Positions 57,701-64,000 of a stretch of DNA of 64,000 nt are shown piece after piece. How positions within the stretch are numbered: position 1 is the first letter of the stretch; every line of letters begins with the position of its first letter. Position numbers and translations under genes: made by a program. Under the pieces are notes generated by a model. It did no database searches, was not told the DNA's origin, and worked only from the letters and a program-made list of their open reading frames with translations. Source of the DNA: Micromonospora purpureochromogenes (GTDB lineage: Bacteria; Actinomycetota; Actinomycetes; Mycobacteriales; Micromonosporaceae). The stretch lies in assembly GCF_900091515.1 (NCBI RefSeq), contig NZ_LT607410.1, forward strand, positions 5,084,001 to 5,148,000, written 5' to 3'.

Positions 57701-57913
57701 TCCGGGCTGGTCGCGGTGGTCGGCCTGGAGCGCGCGCTGACGGTGTGGAACGACCAACTGGCGCTGCTGCCCTGGGGCCTGTCCCGCATCCTCGGCATCA
57801 CCGTCTACCTGGGCATCCCCGCCGGCCTCCCGGGGTACGCCGCCGTGGCCGGCACCGCCCTGACCGCCGTCGGTCTGCTGCTGTCGATCAATCGCGGCCG
57901 GCAGCCAGCCTGA
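54749..57913 (+). CDS. Membrane-anchored glycosidase-like protein (GH67/GH115-type features) with polytopic C-terminus
   Basis: A 1054-residue protein: an N-terminal membrane helix (LLAVAIVLVLLGAGVVW), a Pro/Ala/Thr-rich spacer to about residue 150, a large extracytoplasmic region to about 790, then about seven hydrophobic helices to the end. The large region begins with a hexosaminidase-like alpha/beta segment (AGLYRLADRIR) and continues into a barrel with NAVVVPGFLEYV, VDGLMVRIGEGGE and VWNWTQDGGPL. Its helical tail, LYDLNTYAVARLAWDP, resembles the C-terminal part of alpha-glucuronidases. I cannot assign catalytic residues with confidence. An envelope polysaccharide is a reasonable substrate class. 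Confidence 0.72.
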   Translation: MIHVAPVRRSYPLLAVAIVLVLLGAGVVWGVGDALGLSHTPAAVPREDVAAAPQRVVAPAPRLASMVVPEEPRTIKAAAAVADALVSRGLPRPVVNPPAPGHTPAARTATIAPPAAGTQTTAGPATGSRQAGAAGTAAPSAPAGTALTTLRAGVLATLATAPESYRLSVRGTELAVEGADIAGTAAGLYRLADRIRSGTEALPPAEAGRVVTPRLGLRLTDAGSVGREPDPAAFAAGDDYNLNADVVGQALLPQAPWVDAEAVARIDEQFRQFVDHSVAQGYNAVVVPGFLEYVTFAKVGDGHAVYPPGDTHVERAKAMVAAFGPVFRYAEEMGVRVFLLTDMLAVSPPLEAYLTRTVGGLDVADPRLWAVYQAGLAELFENMPFVDGLMVRIGEGGEVYAEDGWDYSSKLAVTTDASVRAMLRALLDTAGKAGKEVIFRTWTVGVGAVGDLHTNPESYAQVLGGFDDPHLIVSTKYTLGDFYSHLPLNTTLLAGEHRRIVEFQARREFEAFGSLPNDLGPLHRQALREFLAANPKIEGVWNWTQDGGPLRAGPMSLYLRTGFWQLYDLNTYAVARLAWDPDADPAQVTADWAYRTFSGDPATVAAIGQAMALSREAVTKGLYIGPYADKSVRALGLEPPPMMWIFEWDIPTGDSAALDSIYAVTGGRVDAAIDEGDQAVALARRMRDLVAATDPASWRDAGLREHFTSTLDYQVNLFETLGAYRTMVLRHAQWLDTGSADAYDGWRLAETAYRGARDVHRQRYGTDLDLPAYNFTAADLGAQRADRDPAMAWAARVLLGLILVVVLIGGRGRGFGGAAARGLLVGAVRPWRVAALPAPRSRADRVLVWLVPAVVLVASRLVFTWFAAPAHLLVTLGGWALFALVVRLVAGRRDPFHLWAVVGGVALLRSVLLLAALAGRGPGKYWFAFWTAPALRTVYVTVAFAAFCWLFVATAVVLRDRYGLRRRSAVGLTLTAAGVPLGILSGLVAVVGLERALTVWNDQLALLPWGLSRILGITVYLGIPAGLPGYAAVAGTALTAVGLLLSINRGRQPA

Positions 57914-57947
57914 CCGGCTCGCGCCGGGGACTTTTTGTTAGGGCTCT

Positions 57948-57961
57948 TGACAGCTTTGTCA
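57948..57961. promoter_or_regulatory. Inverted repeat ahead of the GH92 gene
   Basis: TGACA-GCTT-TGTCA, 5-bp perfect arms, begins within a consensus -35 hexamer TTGACA (57947-57952) and lies 78 bp upstream of the GH92 start. No convincing -10 hexamer is at the usual spacing. Possible regulator site. Confidence 0.4.
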
Positions 57962-58038
57962 TCCGCCGCGAACGCTGGCGAAATCTCCAACCGGGTGCGC
58001 GACCGTCGCATTCGGACGTCCCCTCTGGAGGTTTTCGC

Positions 58039-61000
58039 ATGAGGCGTAGTAGACGCAGGTTCCTGTTGCCGGTCGTGGTGGTGGCGAGCCTCGCGGTCCC
58101 CGCCGTACCGCTGCCCGCGCTGGCGGCCGAAGCGCCCGCCACCGACTTCTCCACCTCGCTGGAGGCCGGCGATCCCCAGCCGACCTGGATCAACACCACC
58201 GAGACCGACGCCGGCGGCGCCGAGAAGACCTCAGGGGTGACCGGCAGCCCGGTCAAGGGAATCCCCGGCAACCTGGCCGGCCGGATCACCGAGGTCACCG
58301 CCAACGCGGAGAACCCGCCCAGCGAGACCGCGGACCGGGTCATCGACGGCAGTGTCAGTACGAAGTGGCTGTCGTTCACGCCGACCGGCTGGGTACGGGT
58401 CCGGCTCGACGCCCCGATCGCCGTCGTGCACTACGCGCTGACCTCCGCCAACGACGCGCCGGAACGGGACCCGAAGGACTGGACCCTGCAGGGCTCCGCC
58501 GACGGCGAGAACTGGACCACCCTGGACAGCCGGACCGGGCAGCAGTTCACCGAGCGCTTCCAGACCAGGGAGTACCGGTTCGACAACGCCACCGCGTATC
58601 CGTACTACCGGCTCAACGTCACCGCGATCGGCGGGGGCGGCATCACGCAGCTCGCCGAGCTTCAGCTCTCCAACGGCGACACCACTCCCCCACCGCCCAG
58701 CAACATGCGCACCATGAGCAGCGGCGGCCCGGTCAACGGCCCGACCATGAAGCCGAACGTCGGCTGGACCGGGGTCCGCGCGCTGCAGTACTCGGGCGGG
58801 CAGACCGTCAGCGGGCGCGGGTACGCGTACAACAAGGTCTTCGACGTCGACCTCACGGTGACCGACCGGACCGAGTTGTCGTACGTCATCTTCCCGGAGC
58901 TGACCGGGCAGGACCTGGACTACCCGAGCACCTACGCGGCGGTGGACCTGGCCTTCGACGACGGCACCTACCTCAGCGAGCTGGGCGCGGTGGACCAGCA
59001 CGGCTTCGGGCTGAGCCCGCAGGCGCAGGGTGAGTCCAAGTCGCTCTACGCCGACCAGTGGAACGTCAAGCGGTCCCGGATCGGCGCGGTCGCCGCCGGC
59101 AAGCGCGTCGACCGCGTCCTGCTGGCCTACGACAGCACCACCGGGACCGGCCTGTTCAACGGCTGGGTCGACGACATCCGGATCACCGGCAACCCGGCCG
59201 AGGTGGCCAAGCCCCGCCCCTCCGACCACGTGCTCACCACCCGCGGCACCAACTCCAGCGGCAGCTTCTCCCGGGGCAACAACATCCCGGCGACCGCGGT
59301 GCCGCACGGCTTCAACTTCTGGACCCCGATGACCAACGCGGGCTCCATCAGCTGGCTGTACGACTACCAGAGCCGCAACACCGCCACCAACCGCCCGGCC
59401 CTGCAGGCGTTCACCGTCAGCCACGAGCCGAGCCCGTGGATGGGTGACCGGCAGACCTTCCAGGTGATGCCGTCACCGGCCACCGGGGTACCCGCCGCCG
59501 GCCGGTCCGCCCGGGCGCTGCCGTTCGGCCACGAGAACGAGGTGGCGAAGGCGCACTACTACGAGGTCACCTTCGACAACGGCCTCCGGACGGAGCTGGC
59601 ACCGACCGACCACGCCGCGCTGTTCCGGTTCACCTTCACCGGCGACCAGGGCAACCTGATCTTCGACAACGTCAACAACAACGGCGGCCTCACCCTCGGC
59701 GCCGACGGCGTGGTCAGCGGCTACTCGGACGTGCGAAGCGGGCTGTCCAACGGCGCCGGCCGGATGTTCGTCTACGGCGTCGTCGACTCCCCGGTCACCG
59801 CCAGCGGCCGGCTCACCGGCGGCGGCGGGACCAACGTCACCGGCTACCTGGCCTTCGACACCCGGCAGGCCAGGACGGTGACGTTGCGGATCGCCACCTC
59901 GCTCATCTCCGTGGAGCAGGCCCGGCGCAACCTCGATAACGAGATCGGCCGCGACGACACCCTCGAGACGGTCCGCGAGCGCGCGCAGCGGCTCTGGGAC
60001 GACAAGCTGCGGGTGATCGAGGTCGAGGGGGCCACCGAGGACCAGCTCACCACCCTCTACTCCAACCTCTACCGGCTCTCGCTCTACCCCAACTCCGCCC
60101 ACGAGAACGTGGGCACGCCGGAGGCGCCGGTCTGGAAGCACGCGGTGCAGTCGACCACGTCGAGCACTATCCCGGCCGGCACCACCGCCACCCGGACCGG
60201 CGCCCCGGTCGTGGACGGCAAGGTGTACGTCAACAACGGCTTCTGGGACACGTACCGCACCACCTGGTCGGCGTACACGCTGCTCGACCCGGACACCGCC
60301 GGCGAACTGGTCGACGGGTTCGTGCAGCAGTACAAGGACGGCGGCTGGGTGTCGCGGTGGTCGTCGCCCGGGTACGCGAACCTGATGACCGGCACCAGCT
60401 CGGACGTGTCGTTCGCCGACGCGTACGTCAAGGGCGTGCGCGACTTCGACGTCAAGGCCGCGTACGAGGCGGCGGTGAAGAACGCCACGGTCAGCCCGCC
60501 GGGCAGCAACCCGAACAACACCAGCGTCGGTCGCAAGGGACTGCAGACGTCGATCTTCCAGGGGTACACCGCCTCGGACGTGTCCGAAGGGGTGTCCTGG
60601 GCGCTGGAGGGCTACATCAACGACTTCGGCATCGCGAACATGGGCGCGGCGCTGGCCGACGACCCCGCCACCCCGGAGGCGGACCGGGCCCGCTACCGCG
60701 AGGAGTCGGAGTACTTCCGCAACCGGGCGCAGAACTACGTGCACATGTTCGACCCGCACGTGGACTTCTTCCAGGGTCGGGACGCCGCCGGGAAGTGGAA
60801 GTCCACCCCGGCGGAGTACGACCCGCGGGTCTGGGGCCACGAGCACGACTACACCGAGACCAACGGTTGGAACTTCGCGTTCCACGTCCCGCAGGACGGC
60901 CAGGGCCTGGCCAACCTGTACGGCGGTCGGCAGCAACTGGCCGACAAGCTGGACGAGTTCTTCCGCACCCCGGAGACGGCGAAGTTCCCGGGCTCCTACG

Positions 61001-62331
61001 GCGGCACCATCCACGAGATGATCGAGGCGCGGGACGTCCGGATGGGCATGTGGGGCTTCAGCAACCAGGTCGCCCACCACATCCCGTGGATGTACACGTA
61101 CGCGGGGCAGCCGGCGAAGACGCAGGCCAAGGTCCGGGAGGCGCTGTCGCGGATGTACCTCGGCAGCGAGATCGGCCAGGGCTACGCCGGCGACGAGGAC
61201 AACGGCGAGACCTCCGCCTGGTACCTCTTCAGCGCGCTCGGCCTCTACCCCCTGCAGGTGGGCAGCGCGGACTACGTGATCGGTTCACCGCTGTTCCGCA
61301 AGGCGACGGTGCACCTGCCCAACGGCCGGCAGATCGTCGTCAACGCACCCGGGAACAACGCCCGCAACGTCTACGTGCAGGGGTTGACGGTCGACGGGCA
61401 GACCCACCGGAAGTCCTCGATCTCGCACGGCGAGCTGGCCGACGGCGCGGTGCTGGACTTCGAGATGGGCGAGTACCCGTCGTCCTGGGCCACCGCGGCC
61501 GAAGACCTGCCGACCTCGCTCAGCAGGCCGGGCCCGGTCGCCCGGCCGCTGGCGGACATCACCGTCACCGGCGGGGCCGCCGCGCTGGCCGACGACAGCT
61601 CGGGTACCACGGTCGCGGTCGACGACCCGGTGCAGTGGAAGGTCTCCGGCACCCCGGAGCAGGTCACCCACTACACGCTCACCTCCGGCAAGGTCGCCGG
61701 AGACCTGCACGGCTGGCAGCTCAAGGGGTCCTACGACGGCCGTAACTGGACGGTGCTCGACGACCGGTCCGGGGAGTCGTTCCCCTGGCGGTCGCAGACC
61801 CGGTCGTTCCAGGTCGACCAGCCCGGCCGGTACGCCCACTACCGGCTGGAGGTGACCGCCGCCGACCCGGTGGCCACCCTCGCGGAGGTGGAGTTGCTGG
61901 CGAGGCCGTCGCCGGCCTGCACCTCGACGATCACCGGACGGCGGGACGCCGAGCTGACCGTCACGTCCGGCGTGACGTGCCTGACCGGCGCGACGATCAA
62001 CGGGGCGGTGACCGTACAGCCCGGTGCCGCGCTGTACGTGCGGGGCGGCGTGCTCTCCGGCGGGGTGTCGGCCAGCGGTGCCGACGCGGTGGTGCTGCAC
62101 GGCGTGACCGTGCGGGGTGGCGTCACCGTGGCCGGTACCACCGGCGAGGCCGCCATCGAGGCAAGTCAGGTCGCCGGCGGGGTCGACCTCGTCGGCAACG
62201 CCGATCCGGTGCTCGCCGCCAGCACGGTCACCGGCGCGCTGTCCTGCGCCGACAACGACCCGGCGCCCCGCGACAACGGGCTGCCCAGCACGGTCACCGG
62301 CGGCTACTCGGGACAGTGCGCCCCGCGCTGA
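58039..62331 (+). CDS. Secreted GH92 alpha-mannosidase-type enzyme with F5/8-type modules
   Basis: A 1430-residue secreted protein. Signal peptide about 1-30 (basic RRSRRRF, then hydrophobic, ALA-AE). An F5/8 type C-like module at about 75-215, the GH92 N-domain at 395-650, the GH92 barrel to about 1150 with general-acid motif HDYTETNGW (E940) and base motif GDEDNGETSAW (D1052-D1054), then a second F5/8-like module at about 1190-1290. The last 110 residues are repetitive Gly/Val-rich turns (INGAVTVQPGAALYV style) typical of a short beta-helix. GH92 enzymes are Ca-dependent exo-alpha-mannosidases, mostly acting on alpha-1,2 links. GGAGG precedes ATG 58039. Confidence 0.93.
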   Translation: MRRSRRRFLLPVVVVASLAVPAVPLPALAAEAPATDFSTSLEAGDPQPTWINTTETDAGGAEKTSGVTGSPVKGIPGNLAGRITEVTANAENPPSETADRVIDGSVSTKWLSFTPTGWVRVRLDAPIAVVHYALTSANDAPERDPKDWTLQGSADGENWTTLDSRTGQQFTERFQTREYRFDNATAYPYYRLNVTAIGGGGITQLAELQLSNGDTTPPPPSNMRTMSSGGPVNGPTMKPNVGWTGVRALQYSGGQTVSGRGYAYNKVFDVDLTVTDRTELSYVIFPELTGQDLDYPSTYAAVDLAFDDGTYLSELGAVDQHGFGLSPQAQGESKSLYADQWNVKRSRIGAVAAGKRVDRVLLAYDSTTGTGLFNGWVDDIRITGNPAEVAKPRPSDHVLTTRGTNSSGSFSRGNNIPATAVPHGFNFWTPMTNAGSISWLYDYQSRNTATNRPALQAFTVSHEPSPWMGDRQTFQVMPSPATGVPAAGRSARALPFGHENEVAKAHYYEVTFDNGLRTELAPTDHAALFRFTFTGDQGNLIFDNVNNNGGLTLGADGVVSGYSDVRSGLSNGAGRMFVYGVVDSPVTASGRLTGGGGTNVTGYLAFDTRQARTVTLRIATSLISVEQARRNLDNEIGRDDTLETVRERAQRLWDDKLRVIEVEGATEDQLTTLYSNLYRLSLYPNSAHENVGTPEAPVWKHAVQSTTSSTIPAGTTATRTGAPVVDGKVYVNNGFWDTYRTTWSAYTLLDPDTAGELVDGFVQQYKDGGWVSRWSSPGYANLMTGTSSDVSFADAYVKGVRDFDVKAAYEAAVKNATVSPPGSNPNNTSVGRKGLQTSIFQGYTASDVSEGVSWALEGYINDFGIANMGAALADDPATPEADRARYREESEYFRNRAQNYVHMFDPHVDFFQGRDAAGKWKSTPAEYDPRVWGHEHDYTETNGWNFAFHVPQDGQGLANLYGGRQQLADKLDEFFRTPETAKFPGSYGGTIHEMIEARDVRMGMWGFSNQVAHHIPWMYTYAGQPAKTQAKVREALSRMYLGSEIGQGYAGDEDNGETSAWYLFSALGLYPLQVGSADYVIGSPLFRKATVHLPNGRQIVVNAPGNNARNVYVQGLTVDGQTHRKSSISHGELADGAVLDFEMGEYPSSWATAAEDLPTSLSRPGPVARPLADITVTGGAAALADDSSGTTVAVDDPVQWKVSGTPEQVTHYTLTSGKVAGDLHGWQLKGSYDGRNWTVLDDRSGESFPWRSQTRSFQVDQPGRYAHYRLEVTAADPVATLAEVELLARPSPACTSTITGRRDAELTVTSGVTCLTGATINGAVTVQPGAALYVRGGVLSGGVSASGADAVVLHGVTVRGGVTVAGTTGEAAIEASQVAGGVDLVGNADPVLAASTVTGALSCADNDPAPRDNGLPSTVTGGYSGQCAPR

Positions 62332-62397
62332 CCGGCGAGATCGGGGCGCCCGGCGAACCGCCGGGCGCCCCGAACCCTGCCACCGGCCGGCGACCCG

Positions 62398-63867
62398 TCA
62401 CCGGCCTCCCTCGGCCAGCTCGGCGAGCATCCCCTCGCAGCTGCGGACGACGACCTGCGCGCCGCGCCGCTGGGAAAGCCGGAGCAGCGGATCCTCCGCG
62501 CGGTTGCGCCACTGCCACTGCGCGTCGGCCGCGACCTCCCAGAGCCGCTGTACGGGCGCGTCGTGCTCCAGGCCGAGTCGGGCGGGCAGGCCGACCCCGT
62601 CCCCGCCGACCAGGCGCTGCGCCTCCGCCGCCAGCTCCGCGTGGAACCCGAGCCGGGTGGTCCGCAGCGCCGCGAGCAGGCGCAGCTCCCGGAACTCGTG
62701 CGCACCGGCGAGGATCTGCTCCACCGCGCTGAGCAGCTCCCCGGTGCCCGGGCCGGGCTCGGCCTGCAGCAGCGCCTCCACCGCGGCGAGCGCGGAGCGC
62801 GCCTTGAGGGTGTCCCGTCGGTCGACGAAGAACCGGCTGATCGACTCGCGCAGCTCGGTCAGGCCGCTGCGCCGGATGAGTTCGGCGGCCAGCTTGCCCC
62901 GGCTGTCGCAGCCGGTACGGACCAGGGTGGTCGCCAGCCGGACCCCGATCAGGCCGAGCCGGTTCAGCAGCGCGGCGCGTACCTCGGTGTCCAGCCGTAC
63001 CGGCAGCTCGGCGCGGACGAAGCGGTCGGCGGAGAGCAGGTGCGGGTCCAGCTCCTCCCGCGACACCTGGGCCAGCTGCGCGAGCGCGGCGTGGTCCGAC
63101 TCGCTGAGCACCCGTCCGGCGAGCCCGAGCAGCCCGCTGCACGCCACCAGGTTGACGCAGAGGGCGTTCACCCGGGGGTCGCGGTGCTGCCGTCGGGCGA
63201 GCTGGCGGGCGGTGAGCAGCCCGTCGATCCGTCCGCCGCCGGTCTCGTCCACCCGGGACAGCACCAGGATCACGTTCACCGGGGCGGCCTGCCCGACCCG
63301 GCTGTCCCGAGTGGACTCCAGCACCCGCAGGTCGGTACCGCGACCGTCGCGGGTCAGGTACAGCACCGCGTCCGCGTCCCGCAGCACCCGGTCCATGACC
63401 GGCGCCCGGCCGTGCTCGTCGGCGCCGATGATCGCGGGCGTGTCGATCAGGGTGACCTGCCGCAGCGCCCGGGTCGGCCACTGCACCACGATGTCGCGCA
63501 GCTCGCCCTCCCGCCGGCCCACCAGGTCCACCCGCATCCCGGTCGCCGACTTGAGCACCGTCAGCTCCTGCGGGGGCTGGCTGCCGGAGTAGGCGGTGGC
63601 GCGCGGCTGTGGACCGTCCTCGTACCAGGTGAAGATGCCGCTGCCGTCCGGGCCGTCGATCGGCGCGACCTCCTCGCCCATGATCGCGTTCAGCACGGTC
63701 GACTTGCCGGACCGCCACGGGCCGGCGACCGCGACCCGCAGCGGTTGCTCCAGCCGGGCCAGCTGGTGCCGGAGGTGGCCGGTCGCGCGGGGGTTGTCCC
63801 GGTAGAGCTGGAGAGCCTGGTGCAGCAGCCCCCAGACCGCCTCGTCCAGCCGCAGGCCGACCGTCAT
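62398..63867 (-). CDS. Dynamin-like GTPase
   Basis: A 489-residue protein with P-loop AGPWRSGKST (about 48-57), G3-like VTLIDTPAII and a G4-like LSRVD in place of NKxD. The remainder is helical and Arg/Leu-rich, as in bacterial dynamin-like proteins, without a transmembrane segment. ATG 63867 overlaps the stop of the upstream gene by 4 bp. Actinobacteria commonly encode such GTPases as tandem pairs (DynA/DynB in Streptomyces cell division), so membrane remodelling is a plausible role. Confidence 0.82.
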   Translation of the reverse strand: MTVGLRLDEAVWGLLHQALQLYRDNPRATGHLRHQLARLEQPLRVAVAGPWRSGKSTVLNAIMGEEVAPIDGPDGSGIFTWYEDGPQPRATAYSGSQPPQELTVLKSATGMRVDLVGRREGELRDIVVQWPTRALRQVTLIDTPAIIGADEHGRAPVMDRVLRDADAVLYLTRDGRGTDLRVLESTRDSRVGQAAPVNVILVLSRVDETGGGRIDGLLTARQLARRQHRDPRVNALCVNLVACSGLLGLAGRVLSESDHAALAQLAQVSREELDPHLLSADRFVRAELPVRLDTEVRAALLNRLGLIGVRLATTLVRTGCDSRGKLAAELIRRSGLTELRESISRFFVDRRDTLKARSALAAVEALLQAEPGPGTGELLSAVEQILAGAHEFRELRLLAALRTTRLGFHAELAAEAQRLVGGDGVGLPARLGLEHDAPVQRLWEVAADAQWQWRNRAEDPLLRLSQRRGAQVVVRSCEGMLAELAEGGR

Positions 63868-64000
63868 GCCCGGGGCTCCAACGGCGCCGGGGCGGGCCGG
63901 GCGGCCGTCAACTGCTGGGCCTGCTCGTAGACGGCGGCCAGCCGGCTCATCTTCAGCCGGATCTCGCGCTGGCGCTGCTCGCGGGCGGCCGCGTCGGTGT
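63864..64000 (-). CDS. C-terminal end of the upstream partner gene (truncated by window edge)
   Basis: The last 45 codons of a gene entering from the right. They encode a charged helix (AREQRQREIRLKMSRLAAVYEQ in part) and a Pro/Ala tail PAPAPLEP. The ATGA overlap with the GTPase gene indicates translational coupling. A second dynamin-like GTPase is expected from the usual tandem arrangement, but the fragment itself does not show it. Confidence 0.6.
   Translation of the reverse strand, partial: TDAAAREQRQREIRLKMSRLAAVYEQAQQLTAARPAPAPLEPRA

Overview
This is a contiguous stretch of a very GC-rich actinobacterial chromosome. GTG and TTG starts are common, 4-bp stop/start overlaps are frequent, and two or three genes look leaderless. 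The gene families (MEDS/HATPase regulator, DUF5872 protein, actinobacterial holin-like protein, tandem dynamin-like GTPases) and one short repeat suggest Micromonosporaceae, perhaps Micromonospora. That assignment is inference. I see no rRNA, tRNA, CRISPR array, insertion sequence or prophage.

Left flank (1-8273): the end of a thiamine-diphosphate enzyme, a membrane protein, a metallo-beta-lactamase-fold hydrolase, an NADPH:FMN-type reductase divergent from a MarR regulator with two palindromic operators, a DUF1223 protein, an alpha/beta hydrolase and an MFS transporter.

Centre (8989-32981): a large biosynthetic operon whose first five genes overlap by 4 bp each. Gene 1 is a 4021-residue hybrid synthetase: C-A-T-KS-AT-T-C-A-T-TE with an MFS exporter fused to its C-terminus. 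Genes 2-5 are an A-T-C synthetase (hand-read specificity Ala), two TauD-type Fe/2-oxoglutarate oxygenases, and a synthetase with C*-A-FkbM methyltransferase-T-C-T (hand-read specificity Glu). This second block has the architecture and predicted substrates of the Pseudomonas aeruginosa AmbB/AmbC/AmbD/AmbE system, which makes the methoxyvinylglycine antimetabolite AMB as an Ala-Glu-Ala-derived tripeptide. The working model is that an Ala-(oxyvinylglycine)-Ala unit passes to the hybrid, which adds Asn, an unreduced C2 unit and a small amino acid before release by a Cys-type thioesterase and export by the fused transporter. A PLP-dependent gamma-family enzyme follows 69 bp downstream. It could be a tailoring enzyme or a target-family self-protection protein, since oxyvinylglycines inactivate PLP enzymes.

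Middle right (33010-45366): a DUF5872 protein, a PadR regulator/membrane protein pair, a secreted GH18 chitinase, a holin-like protein, two stress-signalling proteins (MEDS-HATPase and GAF-SpoIIE phosphatase), a GHL10-type glycosidase, a stand-alone TOPRIM protein, pyridoxal kinase, a GNAT protein and a Bcr/CflA-type transporter.

Right (45536-53023): an eight-gene leftward lipid-catabolic operon (SDR, SDR, MDR reductase, HAD, FabG-like SDR, MaoC, APH-type kinase, acyl-CoA dehydrogenase) divergent from a TetR regulator. HAD, kinase and dehydrogenase are the three parts of human ACAD10, so 4-hydroxyacyl-CoA catabolism is a plausible role. After a regulator remnant come a second MarR/operator/oxidoreductase module closely resembling the one at 4.5 kb, a large membrane-bound glycosidase-like protein, a secreted GH92 enzyme with F5/8-type modules, and dynamin-like GTPase genes running off the right edge.
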